Assembly: GCF_027497175.1 (NCBI RefSeq) | Contig: NZ_CP114901.1 | Location: 5,146,001-5,210,000 of the forward strand | Length of the DNA: 64,000 nucleotides | Reading direction: 5' to 3' | DNA from: Verrucosispora sp. WMMD573 | GTDB taxonomy: Bacteria; Actinomycetota; Actinomycetes; Mycobacteriales; Micromonosporaceae | Shown: positions 7,273-15,906 of the stretch, in pieces | Numbering within the stretch: the first letter of the stretch is position 1 | Layout: each line of letters begins with the position of its first letter | Notes under the pieces: model-generated | The model's database searches: none | What the model was told of the DNA's origin: nothing | What the model saw: the letters and a program-made list of their open reading frames with translations, nothing else | Translations under genes and position numbers: made by a program

Positions 7273-8649
7273 TTATCCGCGCACGGCGACGGTGTCGGCC
7301 GTCGCGGTACGCAACTGGTGGGAGCGGATCAGCTCCGCGTAGCGGTGCCCGCTGGCCTTGACCGTCCGCCGTTGGGTGGCGTAGTCGACGTGCACCAGAC
7401 CGAACCGCTTGTCGTAGCCGTACGCCCATTCGAAGTTGTCCAGCAGCGACCAGGCGAAGTAGCCGGCCAGCGGCACACCCCGGCCGACCGCCGCGGCGCA
7501 GGCGGCCAGGTGTCGTTCCAGATGGTCGGTGCGCTCGGCGTCATCGACGGTGCCATCGGCGGTGACCACGTCCGGCCAGGCCGAGCCGCTCTCGGTGACC
7601 AGGATCCGGGCCGGGGCGTACTCCTGACTCACCTCGACCAGGAGCCGTTCCAGGCCCTCGGGGTGCACCTCCCAGTCCATCGCGGTGTGCGCCGCGCCGG
7701 GCACCGGAACCTGCCGGGCGTACGGCGCCGGGCCGTCCGGATCGTCGGCCACCACCTGCCGGAAGTAGTAGTTGACGCCGAGGAAGTCGGCCGGCGCGGC
7801 GATCACCGCGAGGTCGTCGCCGCGTACCGGCGGCTCGACGCCGTAGGTGTCGACCATGTCGGCCGGGTAGCCGCGACCGTGCAGCGGGTCCAGCCACCAG
7901 CGGTTGACGTGCCCGTCCATCCGGTGGGCGGCGGCCACGTCAGCGGGATGGTCGCTGGCCGCGTCGATCGGGCTCAGGTTCAGCACCGGGCCGATCGACG
8001 CCGGCCGGCCCGCGTGGGCCCGGATCGCGGCAGTGGCCAGGCCGTGGCCGAGCAGCACGTGGTGGGCGGCGGACACGGCCCGACCCAGATCCCGCTCGCC
8101 GGGAGCCATCCGCCCTTCCAGGTGCCCGATCCAGGCGATACAGAGCGGCTCGTTGACGGTGCACCAGTCGCTCACCCGGTCGCCGAGGCGGGCCGCGACC
8201 ACCGCGGCGTAGTCGGCGAACGCCTCGGCGGTCTCCCGGCGCGGCCAGCCGCCCCGGTCCTGCAACGCCTGCGGCAGATCCCAGTGGTAGAGGGTGACGT
8301 ACGGCCGGATGCCGGCGGCCAGCAGCCCGTCGGTCAGGCGGTCGTAGAAGTCCAGGCCGGCGGCGTTGACCCGGCCGATCCCGTCGGGTCGCACCCGGGG
8401 CCAGGCCACCGAGAATCGGTACGCACCGACGCCGAGGCCGCGCATCAGCGCCACGTCCTGCGGCCACCGGTGGTAGTGCTCGCAGGCCGATTCTCCGGTG
8501 TCGCCGTTGTCGATCGCGCCGGGCCGGGTGCAGAAGGTGTCCCAGATGGAGGGTGCACGGCCGTCGGCGGTGACGGCACCCTCGATCTGGTAGGCCGAGG
8601 TGGCGACACCCCAGCGAAAGTCGGGCGGCAGCGTGGACAGGTCCGGCAC
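7273..8649 (-). CDS. GH1 beta-glucosidase
   Basis: Family GH1 retaining beta-glycosidase of 458 aa. [15 protein letters not shown] (11-25) is the N-terminal signature. The acid/base Glu167 is in TVNEP and the nucleophile Glu353 is in VTESG, where the usual TENG has Ser for Asn. No signal peptide is seen, so it acts in the cytoplasm on imported cellobiose or other beta-glucosides. Start GTG 8649 has GAGGAG about 9 nt upstream; the reading frame stays open further upstream through the permease gene, but that part is not homologous to GH1. Last gene of the solute-binding protein-permease-permease-GH1 operon. Confidence 0.92.
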   Translation of the reverse strand: MPDLSTLPPDFRWGVATSAYQIEGAVTADGRAPSIWDTFCTRPGAIDNGDTGESACEHYHRWPQDVALMRGLGVGAYRFSVAWPRVRPDGIGRVNAAGLDFYDRLTDGLLAAGIRPYVTLYHWDLPQALQDRGGWPRRETAEAFADYAAVVAARLGDRVSDWCTVNEPLCIAWIGHLEGRMAPGERDLGRAVSAAHHVLLGHGLATAAIRAHAGRPASIGPVLNLSPIDAASDHPADVAAAHRMDGHVNRWWLDPLHGRGYPADMVDTYGVEPPVRGDDLAVIAAPADFLGVNYYFRQVVADDPDGPAPYARQVPVPGAAHTAMDWEVHPEGLERLLVEVSQEYAPARILVTESGSAWPDVVTADGTVDDAERTDHLERHLAACAAAVGRGVPLAGYFAWSLLDNFEWAYGYDKRFGLVHVDYATQRRTVKASGHRYAELIRSHQLRTATADTVAVRG

Positions 8650-8684
8650 GGGTGGGTTCTCCTCGGTTCTGGTGATGGACGGGC

Positions 8685-9524
8685 TCACTTGACCGCCCCG
8701 GCGGTCAGGCCGGCGACGAAGTACCGCTGCAACGCCAGGAACCCCGCGACCACCGGCACACTCACCACCAGCGAGGCGGCCATCACCTGGTTCCAGTAGA
8801 CGTTGAACTGGGTGGAGTAGCCCTGCAGCCCCACGGCGAGGGTGCGGCTGTCCTCGTTGGTCAGCACCGAGGCGAAAAGCACCTCGCCCCAGGCGGTCAT
8901 GAAGGCGTACACGGTCACCGCGACCACGCCGGGCACCGCCGCCGGCAGCACCACCTGGAACAGGGTGCGCAGCGGGCCGGCGCCGTCGACCTGGGCGGCC
9001 TCGTCCAGCCCGCGTGGGATCGAGTCGAAGTAGCCGACCAGCATCCAGATCGAGAACGGCAGCGAGAAGGTGAGGTAAGTGATGATCAGGCCGGTGCGGC
9101 TGGCGTAGAGCGCGATGCCGGTGGCGTTGCCGAGGTTGACGTAGATCAGGAACAGCGGCAACAGGAACAGGATGCCGGGGAACATCTGGGTCGACAGTAC
9201 GGTCACCGAGAAGATTTGCCGGCCCCGGAACCGGTAGCGGCTGACCGCGTACGCGGCGAAGATCGCCACGCTGACCGAGAAGATGGCGGCGACGCTGGCC
9301 ACCAGCAGGCTGTTGAGCAGGTAACGGCCGAGCGGGACCGTCGACCACATGTCCACGAACGCCTGCACTGTGGGGCGTCGGGGCCACCAGGTGAAGGCGC
9401 CCTGCACATCCTGCAACGGTTTGAGCGCCGAGCTGACCATCACGTAGAGCGGAACGAGGACGAAGGCGGCGAGCAGGGTCAGCACGATCCGGCGCGACCA
9501 GCGCTCCGCGGTGGTCTCACGCAT
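8685..9524 (-). CDS. Sugar ABC transporter permease, MalG type
   Basis: Inner-membrane subunit of 279 aa with six predicted membrane segments and the EAA loop ([23 protein letters not shown]) that contacts the ATPase. Together with the upstream permease and lipoprotein it forms a CUT1-type importer. It overlaps the preceding permease by 8 bp and lies 35 bp before GH1. No ATPase gene is in the operon, so a shared MsiK-like ATPase elsewhere in the genome is expected, as is usual in actinobacteria. Confidence 0.9.
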   Translation of the reverse strand: MRETTAERWSRRIVLTLLAAFVLVPLYVMVSSALKPLQDVQGAFTWWPRRPTVQAFVDMWSTVPLGRYLLNSLLVASVAAIFSVSVAIFAAYAVSRYRFRGRQIFSVTVLSTQMFPGILFLLPLFLIYVNLGNATGIALYASRTGLIITYLTFSLPFSIWMLVGYFDSIPRGLDEAAQVDGAGPLRTLFQVVLPAAVPGVVAVTVYAFMTAWGEVLFASVLTNEDSRTLAVGLQGYSTQFNVYWNQVMAASLVVSVPVVAGFLALQRYFVAGLTAGAVK

Positions 9525-10494
9525 CGTTCCTCCGTCGGTTGGTCAGCAGCAGGTATCCGGCGGTGACCAGGAGCAGGAACAGCAGCAGCACCACCGACAT
9601 GGCCGAGCCGGTGCCGAAGTCCCAGGTCTGGAACGAGCTGCGGTAGATGTGCAGCGAGATGAGGTCGGCCTCGGCGGGTGCGGAGCCGCCGAAGAGGACG
9701 TACGGGGTGTTGAAGTCGTTGAAGGTCCAGAGGAAGAGCACCAGCAGCAGGACCAGGTTCACCGGACGCAGCATCGGCAGGGTCACCGAGCGAAGCCGCC
9801 GCCAGAATCCCGCGCCGTCCATCGCGGCGGCCTCGTAGAGCTCGTCCGGAATGTTCTGCAAACCGGCCATCACGCAGAGGAAGGCGAACGGCCAGGTTCG
9901 CCAGATCGAGACGATCAACAGAGCCACGAAGCTGTTGTCGCCGATCAGCCAGAACGGCGGCTCGTCGAGCAGGCCCAGCTGGTCGACCAGGACGTGGTTG
10001 ACCAGGCCGGTGTCGCGCTGGAAGAGGAAGGTCCAGGTGATCACGGCGGTGTAGACCGGCAGGGCGTACGGGGTGAGGAAGAGCGCCCGCAGCACGGCCC
10101 GGCCCCGGAACGGTCGTTGCAGCAGTACCGCGCCGGTGGTGCCGAGCACCCAGGACAGGCCCACCGACAGCACCGTGTAGAGCACGGTGACCCGGAACGA
10201 ACGGAGCAGCTCGGCTCCGGCGGCGGAGTTGAAGTCGAACACCACCCGGTAGTTGTCCAGCCCGACGAAGGGTGCCCCGGACCAGTCGCGGATGTGGAAC
10301 TGGGTCAGCTCCAGCAGGCTCATCCACGCACCGACGAGCATCGGGATGACGTGGATCGCCAGCTCCAGCACGACGGCCGGGGCGAGCAGCAGATATGGCA
10401 GCAGTGACCGGCGGGGCCGGCGGGCTGCGGGTCGGGCCGGCCGGCCGGCGCCGGCAGCGCGGTCGGTGGCGGGCGGCGAGGTGGTCGTGGTCAT
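9517..10494 (-). CDS. Sugar ABC transporter permease, MalF type
   Basis: Inner-membrane subunit of 325 aa with a basic, Ala/Pro-rich cytoplasmic N-terminus, six predicted membrane segments and the EAA motif (ELYEAAAMDGAGFWRRLRSVTLP). Start ATG 10494 (MTTTTSPP) is preferred; the frame is open much further upstream, but that region overlaps the solute-binding protein gene and has no homology. A strong hairpin separates it from the solute-binding protein gene. Confidence 0.9.
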   Translation of the reverse strand: MTTTTSPPATDRAAGAGRPARPAARRPRRSLLPYLLLAPAVVLELAIHVIPMLVGAWMSLLELTQFHIRDWSGAPFVGLDNYRVVFDFNSAAGAELLRSFRVTVLYTVLSVGLSWVLGTTGAVLLQRPFRGRAVLRALFLTPYALPVYTAVITWTFLFQRDTGLVNHVLVDQLGLLDEPPFWLIGDNSFVALLIVSIWRTWPFAFLCVMAGLQNIPDELYEAAAMDGAGFWRRLRSVTLPMLRPVNLVLLLVLFLWTFNDFNTPYVLFGGSAPAEADLISLHIYRSSFQTWDFGTGSAMSVVLLLFLLLVTAGYLLLTNRRRNDA

Positions 10495-10510
10495 CGAGGT
10501 CCCTTCGCGG

Positions 10511-10550
10511 GCTGGCCGTGGGAGGGTCGGCGGCACCTCCCACGGCCAGC
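10511..10550. promoter_or_regulatory. Intercistronic hairpin between solute-binding protein and permease genes
   Basis: 15-bp perfect stem with a 10-nt loop, directly after the solute-binding protein stop. Such hairpins between the binding protein and permeases often lower downstream expression by partial termination or by protecting the upstream mRNA, giving more binding protein than membrane subunits. Confidence 0.6.
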
Positions 10551-10559
10551 GGTCCGTGG

Positions 10560-11855
10560 TCAGCGCATCTGCTGCTGAGCCCGGGTCAGCTTCTCCCGGA
10601 CGCTGTCCTCGGTGACCGGCCTGCCGCTGGCCGCGTCGGCGAAGAGTTCCTTGATGGCGGTGCCGACAAGCGTCTCGAAGGTGCTCTCCTCGGGCACCTG
10701 CGGCAGCGGCGCCGCCGTGGTGGCCAGGGTCTGCGCGAGGACCTTCTGCTCGTCGGCGGCGAAGGCGGGGTCGGCGGCGACGGTGCCGACCGCCGGCAGT
10801 GAGCCGTACGTCTTGTTCAACGTGACCTGCTCGGTGTCGCTGGTCATGAACTTGACGAACTCCAACGCCCCGTCGAGGTTCTTGGTGTGCTTGAACACCG
10901 CGATGTTGATGCCGGCGACCATGCTGTTCACCTGCTTGCCTCCGGCCGGCGGAGTGGCCAGGAACGGCACCGGGGCCACCCCGTACGCGTCGGCCGCCAT
11001 GTTCTGTGACTTGAGGTTCGCGCCGGCGGCCTGCCAGAGCAGCATCGCCGCCTTGCCGTTGGCGAAGTCGGAGACGGACTGGTTCTGCGCGTACTCGGCG
11101 TTGCTCGGGTTGACGATCTTGTCGACGGCCATCAGGTCGACGTAACGCTTGACGGCGGCGACATTCTGCGGGGTGTCGAAGGTCGGCTTGCCGGCGGCGT
11201 CGAACCACTCCCCGCCGTACTGCTGAGCGAACGTGAAGGCGTGGTGGGCGTTCTCCGACGGGTTGGCCCCCTCTACGGCGAGGCCCCACTTGCCGTCGCC
11301 GGTGAGCTTCCGGCCGACCTCGGCCACCTCCTCCCAGGTGGTCGGCGGCGCGGTGATGCCGGCGTCGGCAAAGGACTGCTTGTTGTAGTACAGCGCGTAG
11401 GCGAGGCTGTAGAGCGGCACGGCGGCCGGCGGCTTGTCGGGGGCTCCGGCGGCGGCCAGCGCGGCCGGGACGAAGCGGTCCTTACCGCCGACCTTGTCGA
11501 GGGTGGCGTCGTCGAACTCGACGAGCGCGCCGGTGGCCTGCAGCGAGGCCGACCAGGTGTTGCCGATGTTCACCACGTCCGGGCCCTGCCCGGTGGTGGC
11601 GGCGGCCAGCAGTCGATTGAGCAGGTCGGACCAGGGCACGACCTCGACGTTGACCTTGATGCCGGTCTGCTGTTCGAACTTGTCCAGCTCGGGCTGGAGG
11701 ATCTCCTTGTCGGCCTCCAGACTGGCGCCCTGGTTACTGGCCCAGTACGTGAGGGTCTTGCCGCCGTCGCCCGGCTCGTCGCCGGAGCCGCAGGCGGTCA
11801 GCGACGCGGCGGCCAGGACGGTCGCGGTGAGCATCGCGAGGTGTCGTCTCGACAC
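10560..11855 (-). CDS. Sugar ABC transporter solute-binding lipoprotein
   Basis: Extracytoplasmic binding protein of 431 aa (family 1). The signal peptide ends in a lipobox LTACGSG, so Cys22 would be lipidated and anchored to the outer face of the membrane. The mature part has the typical YYNKQSFADAG and KAAMLLWQAAG motifs. Start GTG 11855 has AAGGGG 6 nt upstream. First gene of the beta-glucoside operon, divergent from the ROK regulator. The ligand is probably cellobiose or a related beta-glucoside, inferred from GH1. Confidence 0.9.
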   Translation of the reverse strand: MSRRHLAMLTATVLAAASLTACGSGDEPGDGGKTLTYWASNQGASLEADKEILQPELDKFEQQTGIKVNVEVVPWSDLLNRLLAAATTGQGPDVVNIGNTWSASLQATGALVEFDDATLDKVGGKDRFVPAALAAAGAPDKPPAAVPLYSLAYALYYNKQSFADAGITAPPTTWEEVAEVGRKLTGDGKWGLAVEGANPSENAHHAFTFAQQYGGEWFDAAGKPTFDTPQNVAAVKRYVDLMAVDKIVNPSNAEYAQNQSVSDFANGKAAMLLWQAAGANLKSQNMAADAYGVAPVPFLATPPAGGKQVNSMVAGINIAVFKHTKNLDGALEFVKFMTSDTEQVTLNKTYGSLPAVGTVAADPAFAADEQKVLAQTLATTAAPLPQVPEESTFETLVGTAIKELFADAASGRPVTEDSVREKLTRAQQQMR

Positions 11856-11915
11856 GGTCTGCCCCTTCGGTCTCAGGGTCGTGGTGGTGGAGGAGGGAGT
11901 TACATCACGGCTTAA

Positions 11916-11931
11916 TTAATGTCGTCATTAA
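11916..11931. promoter_or_regulatory. AT-rich operator between the solute-binding protein and ROK genes
   Basis: TTAATG-TCGT-CATTAA, 6-bp arms, within an AT-rich island (TTAATTAATG...CATTAAAAT) that stands out from the surrounding 70% GC. It sits in the solute-binding protein promoter region, 75 bp before the ROK start. Likely the ROK binding site; inferred from position. Confidence 0.55.
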
Positions 11932-12006
11932 AATGGTTCGGCGGAGGGTCGTCAAGCATGGGGTCGTACAGTCGCCCCCGGGGCGGCCGACGGGATGAGG
12001 TGACAC

Positions 12007-13206
12007 GTGGAGCTGGCGCGGGCGACGAACCGCAGCGTCCGGTTGCGCAACCGGTCGGCCCTGCTGTCCCGGATCTTCCTCGACGGACCGCTGACCCGGC
12101 AGGATCTCGTCCGGGGCACCGGGCTCAGCCAGCCGGCGGTCAGCAACGTGGTCGGCGACCTGATCGACGAGGGCCTGGTGATGGAGGCCGGTGCCGCCGA
12201 GTCCGACGGCGGCCGGCCGAGCATGATGCTGCGGATGGCGCCGCGCCACGCCGTCGTGGTCGGCGTCGACGTGGGCGAGACCCGGGTACGCGTCGAACTG
12301 TTCGACCTCACGATGACCGTGCTGGGCAGCGTCGAATATCCGCTGGAGCACAACGGCACCGAACCGGCGACGGTGGCCGGGCACGTGCTGGCCGGCATCG
12401 ACCGGGTGCTGGCCGACTCCGGGATCAGCCGGTCCGAGGTGCTGGGCGTCGGCATCGGTGTCTCCGGGGTGGTCGAGCAGGGCACCCAGGCGATCGTGGA
12501 CGCGCAGACCCTGGGCTGGCACCGGGTGCCGCTGGAACGGCTGATCGCCGAGGGCACCGACCTGCCCCTGCACCTCGACAACGGCGCGAAGACCCTCGGC
12601 CAGGCCGAGATGTGGTTCGGCGCCGGGCGGGGCGCACGCCACGCCGTGTTCGCCCTGGTCGGCTCCGGCGTCGGCGCGGCCGTGGTGACCAACGGCGTCA
12701 CCTACCGCGGCGCGTCCAGCAGCGCCGGCGAGTGGGGTCACACCACCCTGGTGTACGGCGGCCGGCCCTGCCGCTGCGGCGCACGGGGCTGCCTGGAGGC
12801 GTACGTCGGGGCCGAGGCGGTCATCGACCGCTACCGGGAGGCCCGGCGCGGCCGGCCGGTGCCCGGCTCGGACGAGGAGTCCCAGCTCGGCGCGCTGGTA
12901 GCGGCGGCGGAGACGTCGGAGACCGCGCGGCGGGTACTCGACGAGACCGCCGACTACCTGGGCGCCGGTGTGGCCAACCTGATCAACCTGTTCAACCCGG
13001 AGCGGGTGGTGCTGGGCGGCTGGGCCGCGATGGCGCTGGGCGGCCTGCTACCCGCCATCCGCGCGGCCGCCGGCCGCCAGGCCCTCCGCGCGCCGTACGC
13101 GCAGGCCACCATCGAGCTGGGCCGGCTCGGCGTCGACGCGGTCGCGCTCGGCGCCGCCACCCTCCCGATCGCCCGGCTGCTGGCCAACGGCGGCACCCGC
13201 CGCTGA
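12007..13206 (+). CDS. ROK family transcriptional regulator
   Basis: 399-aa repressor combining an N-terminal winged helix (RQDLVRGTGLSQPAVSNVVGDLIDEGLV, about residues 33-60) with a sugar-kinase-like ROK domain. The ROK zinc site CRCGARGCLE and the ATP/sugar fold motifs are present. ROK regulators such as XylR/NagC sense sugars. Divergent from the solute-binding protein/permease/GH1 operon across an AT-rich operator, so it most likely represses that operon until a beta-glucoside or glucose derivative binds. GTG 12007 is the start. Confidence 0.9.
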   Translation: MELARATNRSVRLRNRSALLSRIFLDGPLTRQDLVRGTGLSQPAVSNVVGDLIDEGLVMEAGAAESDGGRPSMMLRMAPRHAVVVGVDVGETRVRVELFDLTMTVLGSVEYPLEHNGTEPATVAGHVLAGIDRVLADSGISRSEVLGVGIGVSGVVEQGTQAIVDAQTLGWHRVPLERLIAEGTDLPLHLDNGAKTLGQAEMWFGAGRGARHAVFALVGSGVGAAVVTNGVTYRGASSSAGEWGHTTLVYGGRPCRCGARGCLEAYVGAEAVIDRYREARRGRPVPGSDEESQLGALVAAAETSETARRVLDETADYLGAGVANLINLFNPERVVLGGWAAMALGGLLPAIRAAAGRQALRAPYAQATIELGRLGVDAVALGAATLPIARLLANGGTRR

Positions 13207-13269
13207 CGGCACACACCCGCCGAACATCACCCTCGGCGACATCACGTCCGACCGGCACCCTCCCCACCG

Positions 13270-13399
13270 CACGCTTTGCTCTGCTTCAACCGACGCAACG
13301 GTCACGCTCCGTGTCACCAATCGGCCGAGCGGCGCATCACCTGCGATGCGAGGGCGCTGGTCAACGGCTATTGCGCGGGTTGAAGCAGAGCAAAGCGTG
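13270..13399. repeat. 130-nt element with long terminal inverted repeats
   Basis: The arms at 13270-13291 and 13378-13399 are perfect 22-bp inverted copies (CACGCTTTGCTCTGCTTCAA begins the left arm). After a 2x2 mismatch, CGCAA (13294-13298) pairs with TTGCG (13371-13375), giving about 27 paired positions around a roughly 72-nt core. It could be a non-autonomous (MITE-like) element, a structured RNA or a bidirectional regulatory structure. No flanking target duplication is evident. Confidence 0.7.
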
Positions 13400-13491
13400 G
13401 CGAGTGCATTCCAGGAGGACGGCCGGGAGTGACACGCTGAGTGAGGTTTACTCATGGTCACCAACGGGGTGAATGCGGATCGATGTCTTGA

Positions 13492-13510
13492 CGGCGACGC
13501 AACGTCGCCG
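13492..13510. repeat. Hairpin/operator CGGCGACG-CAA-CGTCGCCG
   Basis: Perfect 8-bp arms with a 3-nt loop, 129 bp upstream of the secreted CBM32/beta-helix gene. It could be an operator or a 5'-leader hairpin. Confidence 0.4.
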
Positions 13511-13638
13511 CAACACTCTTCGGCAAGCGCGCTACCGCACAACGGTGCCAACCCGGCGGCATCATGGTGCGGCAGCGTCAGCCGTCCCGAATCCCCGTCG
13601 CGCCCGTCGTCAGCAGCCCTCGACCGACAGGCGACGTC

Positions 13639-15864
13639 ATGACACCACCCGTTTCCCTCGTACCATCCACGCCCGGCCGCAGACCACGCACCCGCAGCCT
13701 GCTCGCCGGCCTGGCGGTGGCGCTGGTGGCCACGCTGGTCCCGCACGTCGGCGCGGCCCCCGCCCAGGCCGCGCCGGTCCTGCTCTCCCAGGGCCGGCCA
13801 GCCGCCGCCTCCTCCACCGAAGGCGGCGCCTTCCCCGCCTCGGCGGCCGTCGACGGCAACACCGGCACCCGCTGGTCCAGCGCCTTCAGCGATCCCCAGT
13901 GGCTCCGCGTCGACCTTGGCAGCCGAGCCACCATCACCGGCGTCACCCTGAGCTGGGAGGCCGCGTACGCGCGCGCCTTCCAGATCCAGACCTCCGACGA
14001 CGGCACCACCTGGACCACCATCCACAGCACCAGCAACGGCGGCGGCGGAACCCAGACGCTGGCCGTCACCGGCAGCGGCCGTTACGTCCGGATGTACGGT
14101 ACCCAGCGCGCCACCGGATACGGCTACTCGCTGTGGGAGCTCCAGGTCTTCGGCGAGTTCGGCGGCGGCGGACCTGGTGACCCGGTCGAACCGACCGATC
14201 CACGGAACCCGAACTTCGGCCCGAACACGTACGTCTTCGATCCCGCCACCCCCACCGCCACCATCCAGAACCGGCTGAACACGATCTTCAGCCAGCAGGA
14301 GACCAACCAGTTCGGCCCGCAGCGGTACGCCGTGCTGTTCAAGCCGGGCAACTACACCGCCGACGTCAACCTCGGCTTCTTCACCCAGGTCGCCGGGCTC
14401 GGCATGTCCCCCGACGACGTCAACCTCAACGGGCACGTCCGCGCCGAGGCGGCCTGGTTCGGCGGCAACGCCACACAGAACTTCTGGCGGGCTGCGGAGA
14501 ACCTGTCCGTGACCCTGCCCGCCGGCGTGGCCGTCGAACGGTGGGCGGTGTCGCAGGCCGCGCCGTACCGGCGGATGCACCTGCGCGGCGGCCAGAACCA
14601 GATCCAGCTCTGGGACGGCTACACCGGCTGGGCCAGCGGTGGGCTGATGGCCGACACCCGCATCGACGGGCTGGTGGTCTCCGGCTCCCAGCAGCAGTGG
14701 TACTCGCGCAACAGCGAGTTCGGCAACGGCTGGACCGGCTCGGTGTGGAACATGGTCTTCCAGGGGGTGGCCGGCGCGCCGACACCGAACTTCCCGAACC
14801 CGTCGCACACCGTCATCCCGACCACGCCGCTGGTCCGGGAGAAGCCGTTCCTGTACGTCGACGGCACCGGCGAGTACCGCGTCTTCGTGCCGGCGCTGCG
14901 CGCCAACTCCTCCGGCACCAGCTGGTACAACAAGACCCCGGCCGGCTCGTCCATCTCGCTGGCCGACTTCTTCGTCGTCCGGCCGGGCGCCTCGGCGGCG
15001 ACCATCAACAACGCCCTGGCCCAGGGTCGGCACCTGCTGTTCACCCCGGGCGTGCACCGGGTCACCGAGCCCATCCAGGTCAACCGGGCCAACACCGTCG
15101 TCCTCGGCCTCGGACTGGCCACCATCCAGGCCGACAACGGCACCGTCGCGATGCGGGTCGCCGACGTCGACGGGGTCAAGGTCGCCGGCATCATGTTCGA
15201 GGCCGGCGCCGTCAGCTCCCCGGTGCTGATGGAGGTGGGCCCAGGCGGCTCCTCGGCCAGCCACGCCGCCAATCCCACCTCGCTGCACGACGTCTTCTTC
15301 CGCATCGGCGGGCCGGGCGTCGGCCGTGCCGCCACCAGCCTGGTCGTCAACAGCGACAACGTCATCGGCGACCACCTGTGGCTGTGGCGGGCCGACCACG
15401 GCGACGGCGTCGGCTGGACGGTGAACACCGCCGACACCGGGCTGATCGTCAACGGCGACAACGTCACCATGTACGGCCTCTTCGTCGAGCACTACCAGAA
15501 GTACCAGACCATCTGGAACGGCAACGGCGGGCGGACGTACTTCTACCAGAACGAACTGCCGTACGACCCGCCCAACCAGGCGGCCTGGATGAACGGTTCG
15601 ACCCGGGGCTACGCCGCGTACAAGGTGGCCGACTCGGTGACCAGTCACCAGGCGTGGGGGCTGGGCAGTTACGCCTACTTCAACGTCGACCCGTCGGTGG
15701 TGGCCGAGCGGTCGTTCGAGGTGCCGAACAATCCGAACGTGCGATTCACCAACATGGTGACCGTGTCCCTCGGCGGCGTCGGCACGATCAACCGGATGAT
15801 CAACAATGTCGGTAACACGGTCAACGCCGGCAACCAGGTGTCGTACCTGACCGCGTATCCGTAG
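13639..15864 (+). CDS. Secreted CBM32 (F5/8 type C) protein with beta-helix domain
   Basis: Exported protein of 741 aa. A signal peptide (RRPRTRSLLAGLAVALVATLV, cleavage after APAQA) is followed by an F5/8C/CBM32 domain (about residues 45-172: ASSTEGGAFPASAAVDGNTG...SLWELQVFG), a Gly/Pro linker, and a large domain of about 550 aa rich in short beta-strands and Asn/Gly turns, typical of right-handed parallel beta-helix enzymes. Such domains occur in polysaccharide lyases and GH55/GH87-like glucanases; related actinobacterial proteins carry uninformative or misleading names. I see no decisive catalytic motif. Start ATG 13639 gives a normal signal peptide. Probably acts on an extracellular polysaccharide. 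Confidence 0.75.
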   Translation: MTPPVSLVPSTPGRRPRTRSLLAGLAVALVATLVPHVGAAPAQAAPVLLSQGRPAAASSTEGGAFPASAAVDGNTGTRWSSAFSDPQWLRVDLGSRATITGVTLSWEAAYARAFQIQTSDDGTTWTTIHSTSNGGGGTQTLAVTGSGRYVRMYGTQRATGYGYSLWELQVFGEFGGGGPGDPVEPTDPRNPNFGPNTYVFDPATPTATIQNRLNTIFSQQETNQFGPQRYAVLFKPGNYTADVNLGFFTQVAGLGMSPDDVNLNGHVRAEAAWFGGNATQNFWRAAENLSVTLPAGVAVERWAVSQAAPYRRMHLRGGQNQIQLWDGYTGWASGGLMADTRIDGLVVSGSQQQWYSRNSEFGNGWTGSVWNMVFQGVAGAPTPNFPNPSHTVIPTTPLVREKPFLYVDGTGEYRVFVPALRANSSGTSWYNKTPAGSSISLADFFVVRPGASAATINNALAQGRHLLFTPGVHRVTEPIQVNRANTVVLGLGLATIQADNGTVAMRVADVDGVKVAGIMFEAGAVSSPVLMEVGPGGSSASHAANPTSLHDVFFRIGGPGVGRAATSLVVNSDNVIGDHLWLWRADHGDGVGWTVNTADTGLIVNGDNVTMYGLFVEHYQKYQTIWNGNGGRTYFYQNELPYDPPNQAAWMNGSTRGYAAYKVADSVTSHQAWGLGSYAYFNVDPSVVAERSFEVPNNPNVRFTNMVTVSLGGVGTINRMINNVGNTVNAGNQVSYLTAYP

Positions 15865-15871
15865 GCCGGTG

Positions 15872-15902
15872 GTGGCCCGGCCGGTGACCCCGGCCGGGCC
15901 AC
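15872..15902. terminator. Convergent terminator
   Basis: 13-bp perfect stem (GTGGCCCGGCCGG and its complement) with loop TGACC, 8 bp past the beta-helix gene stop and just before the stop of the converging hydrolase gene. Confidence 0.75.
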
Positions 15903-15906
15903 GCCG

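Larger units (their letters stand above)
13207..13638. other. Gene-free region (432 bp)
   Basis: No credible protein gene. It holds the 130-nt inverted-repeat element at 13270-13399, a 19-bp hairpin at 13492-13510 and the presumed promoter of the CBM32/beta-helix gene. No clear -35/-10 pair was identified. Confidence 0.6.

Noticed and set aside
8650..9387. N-terminal extension of the GH1 gene
   Set aside because: The extension overlaps the MalG-type permease gene in another frame and has no homology; GTG 8649 gives a normal GH1 N-terminus.
10495..11289. N-terminal extension of the MalF-type permease gene
   Set aside because: It runs antisense-free through the solute-binding protein gene in another frame and yields Arg/Gly-rich sequence; ATG 10494 gives a standard permease.
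13270..13399. Insertion sequence ends
   Set aside because: The element is only 130 nt with no transposase gene nearby and no clear target-site duplication, so an IS call is not supported; kept as an inverted-repeat element.
13048..15648. 866-aa open frame on the minus strand opposite the CBM32/beta-helix gene
   Set aside because: Low-complexity Val/Gly/Asp-rich translation without motifs; the plus-strand gene has a signal peptide and a recognisable CBM32.
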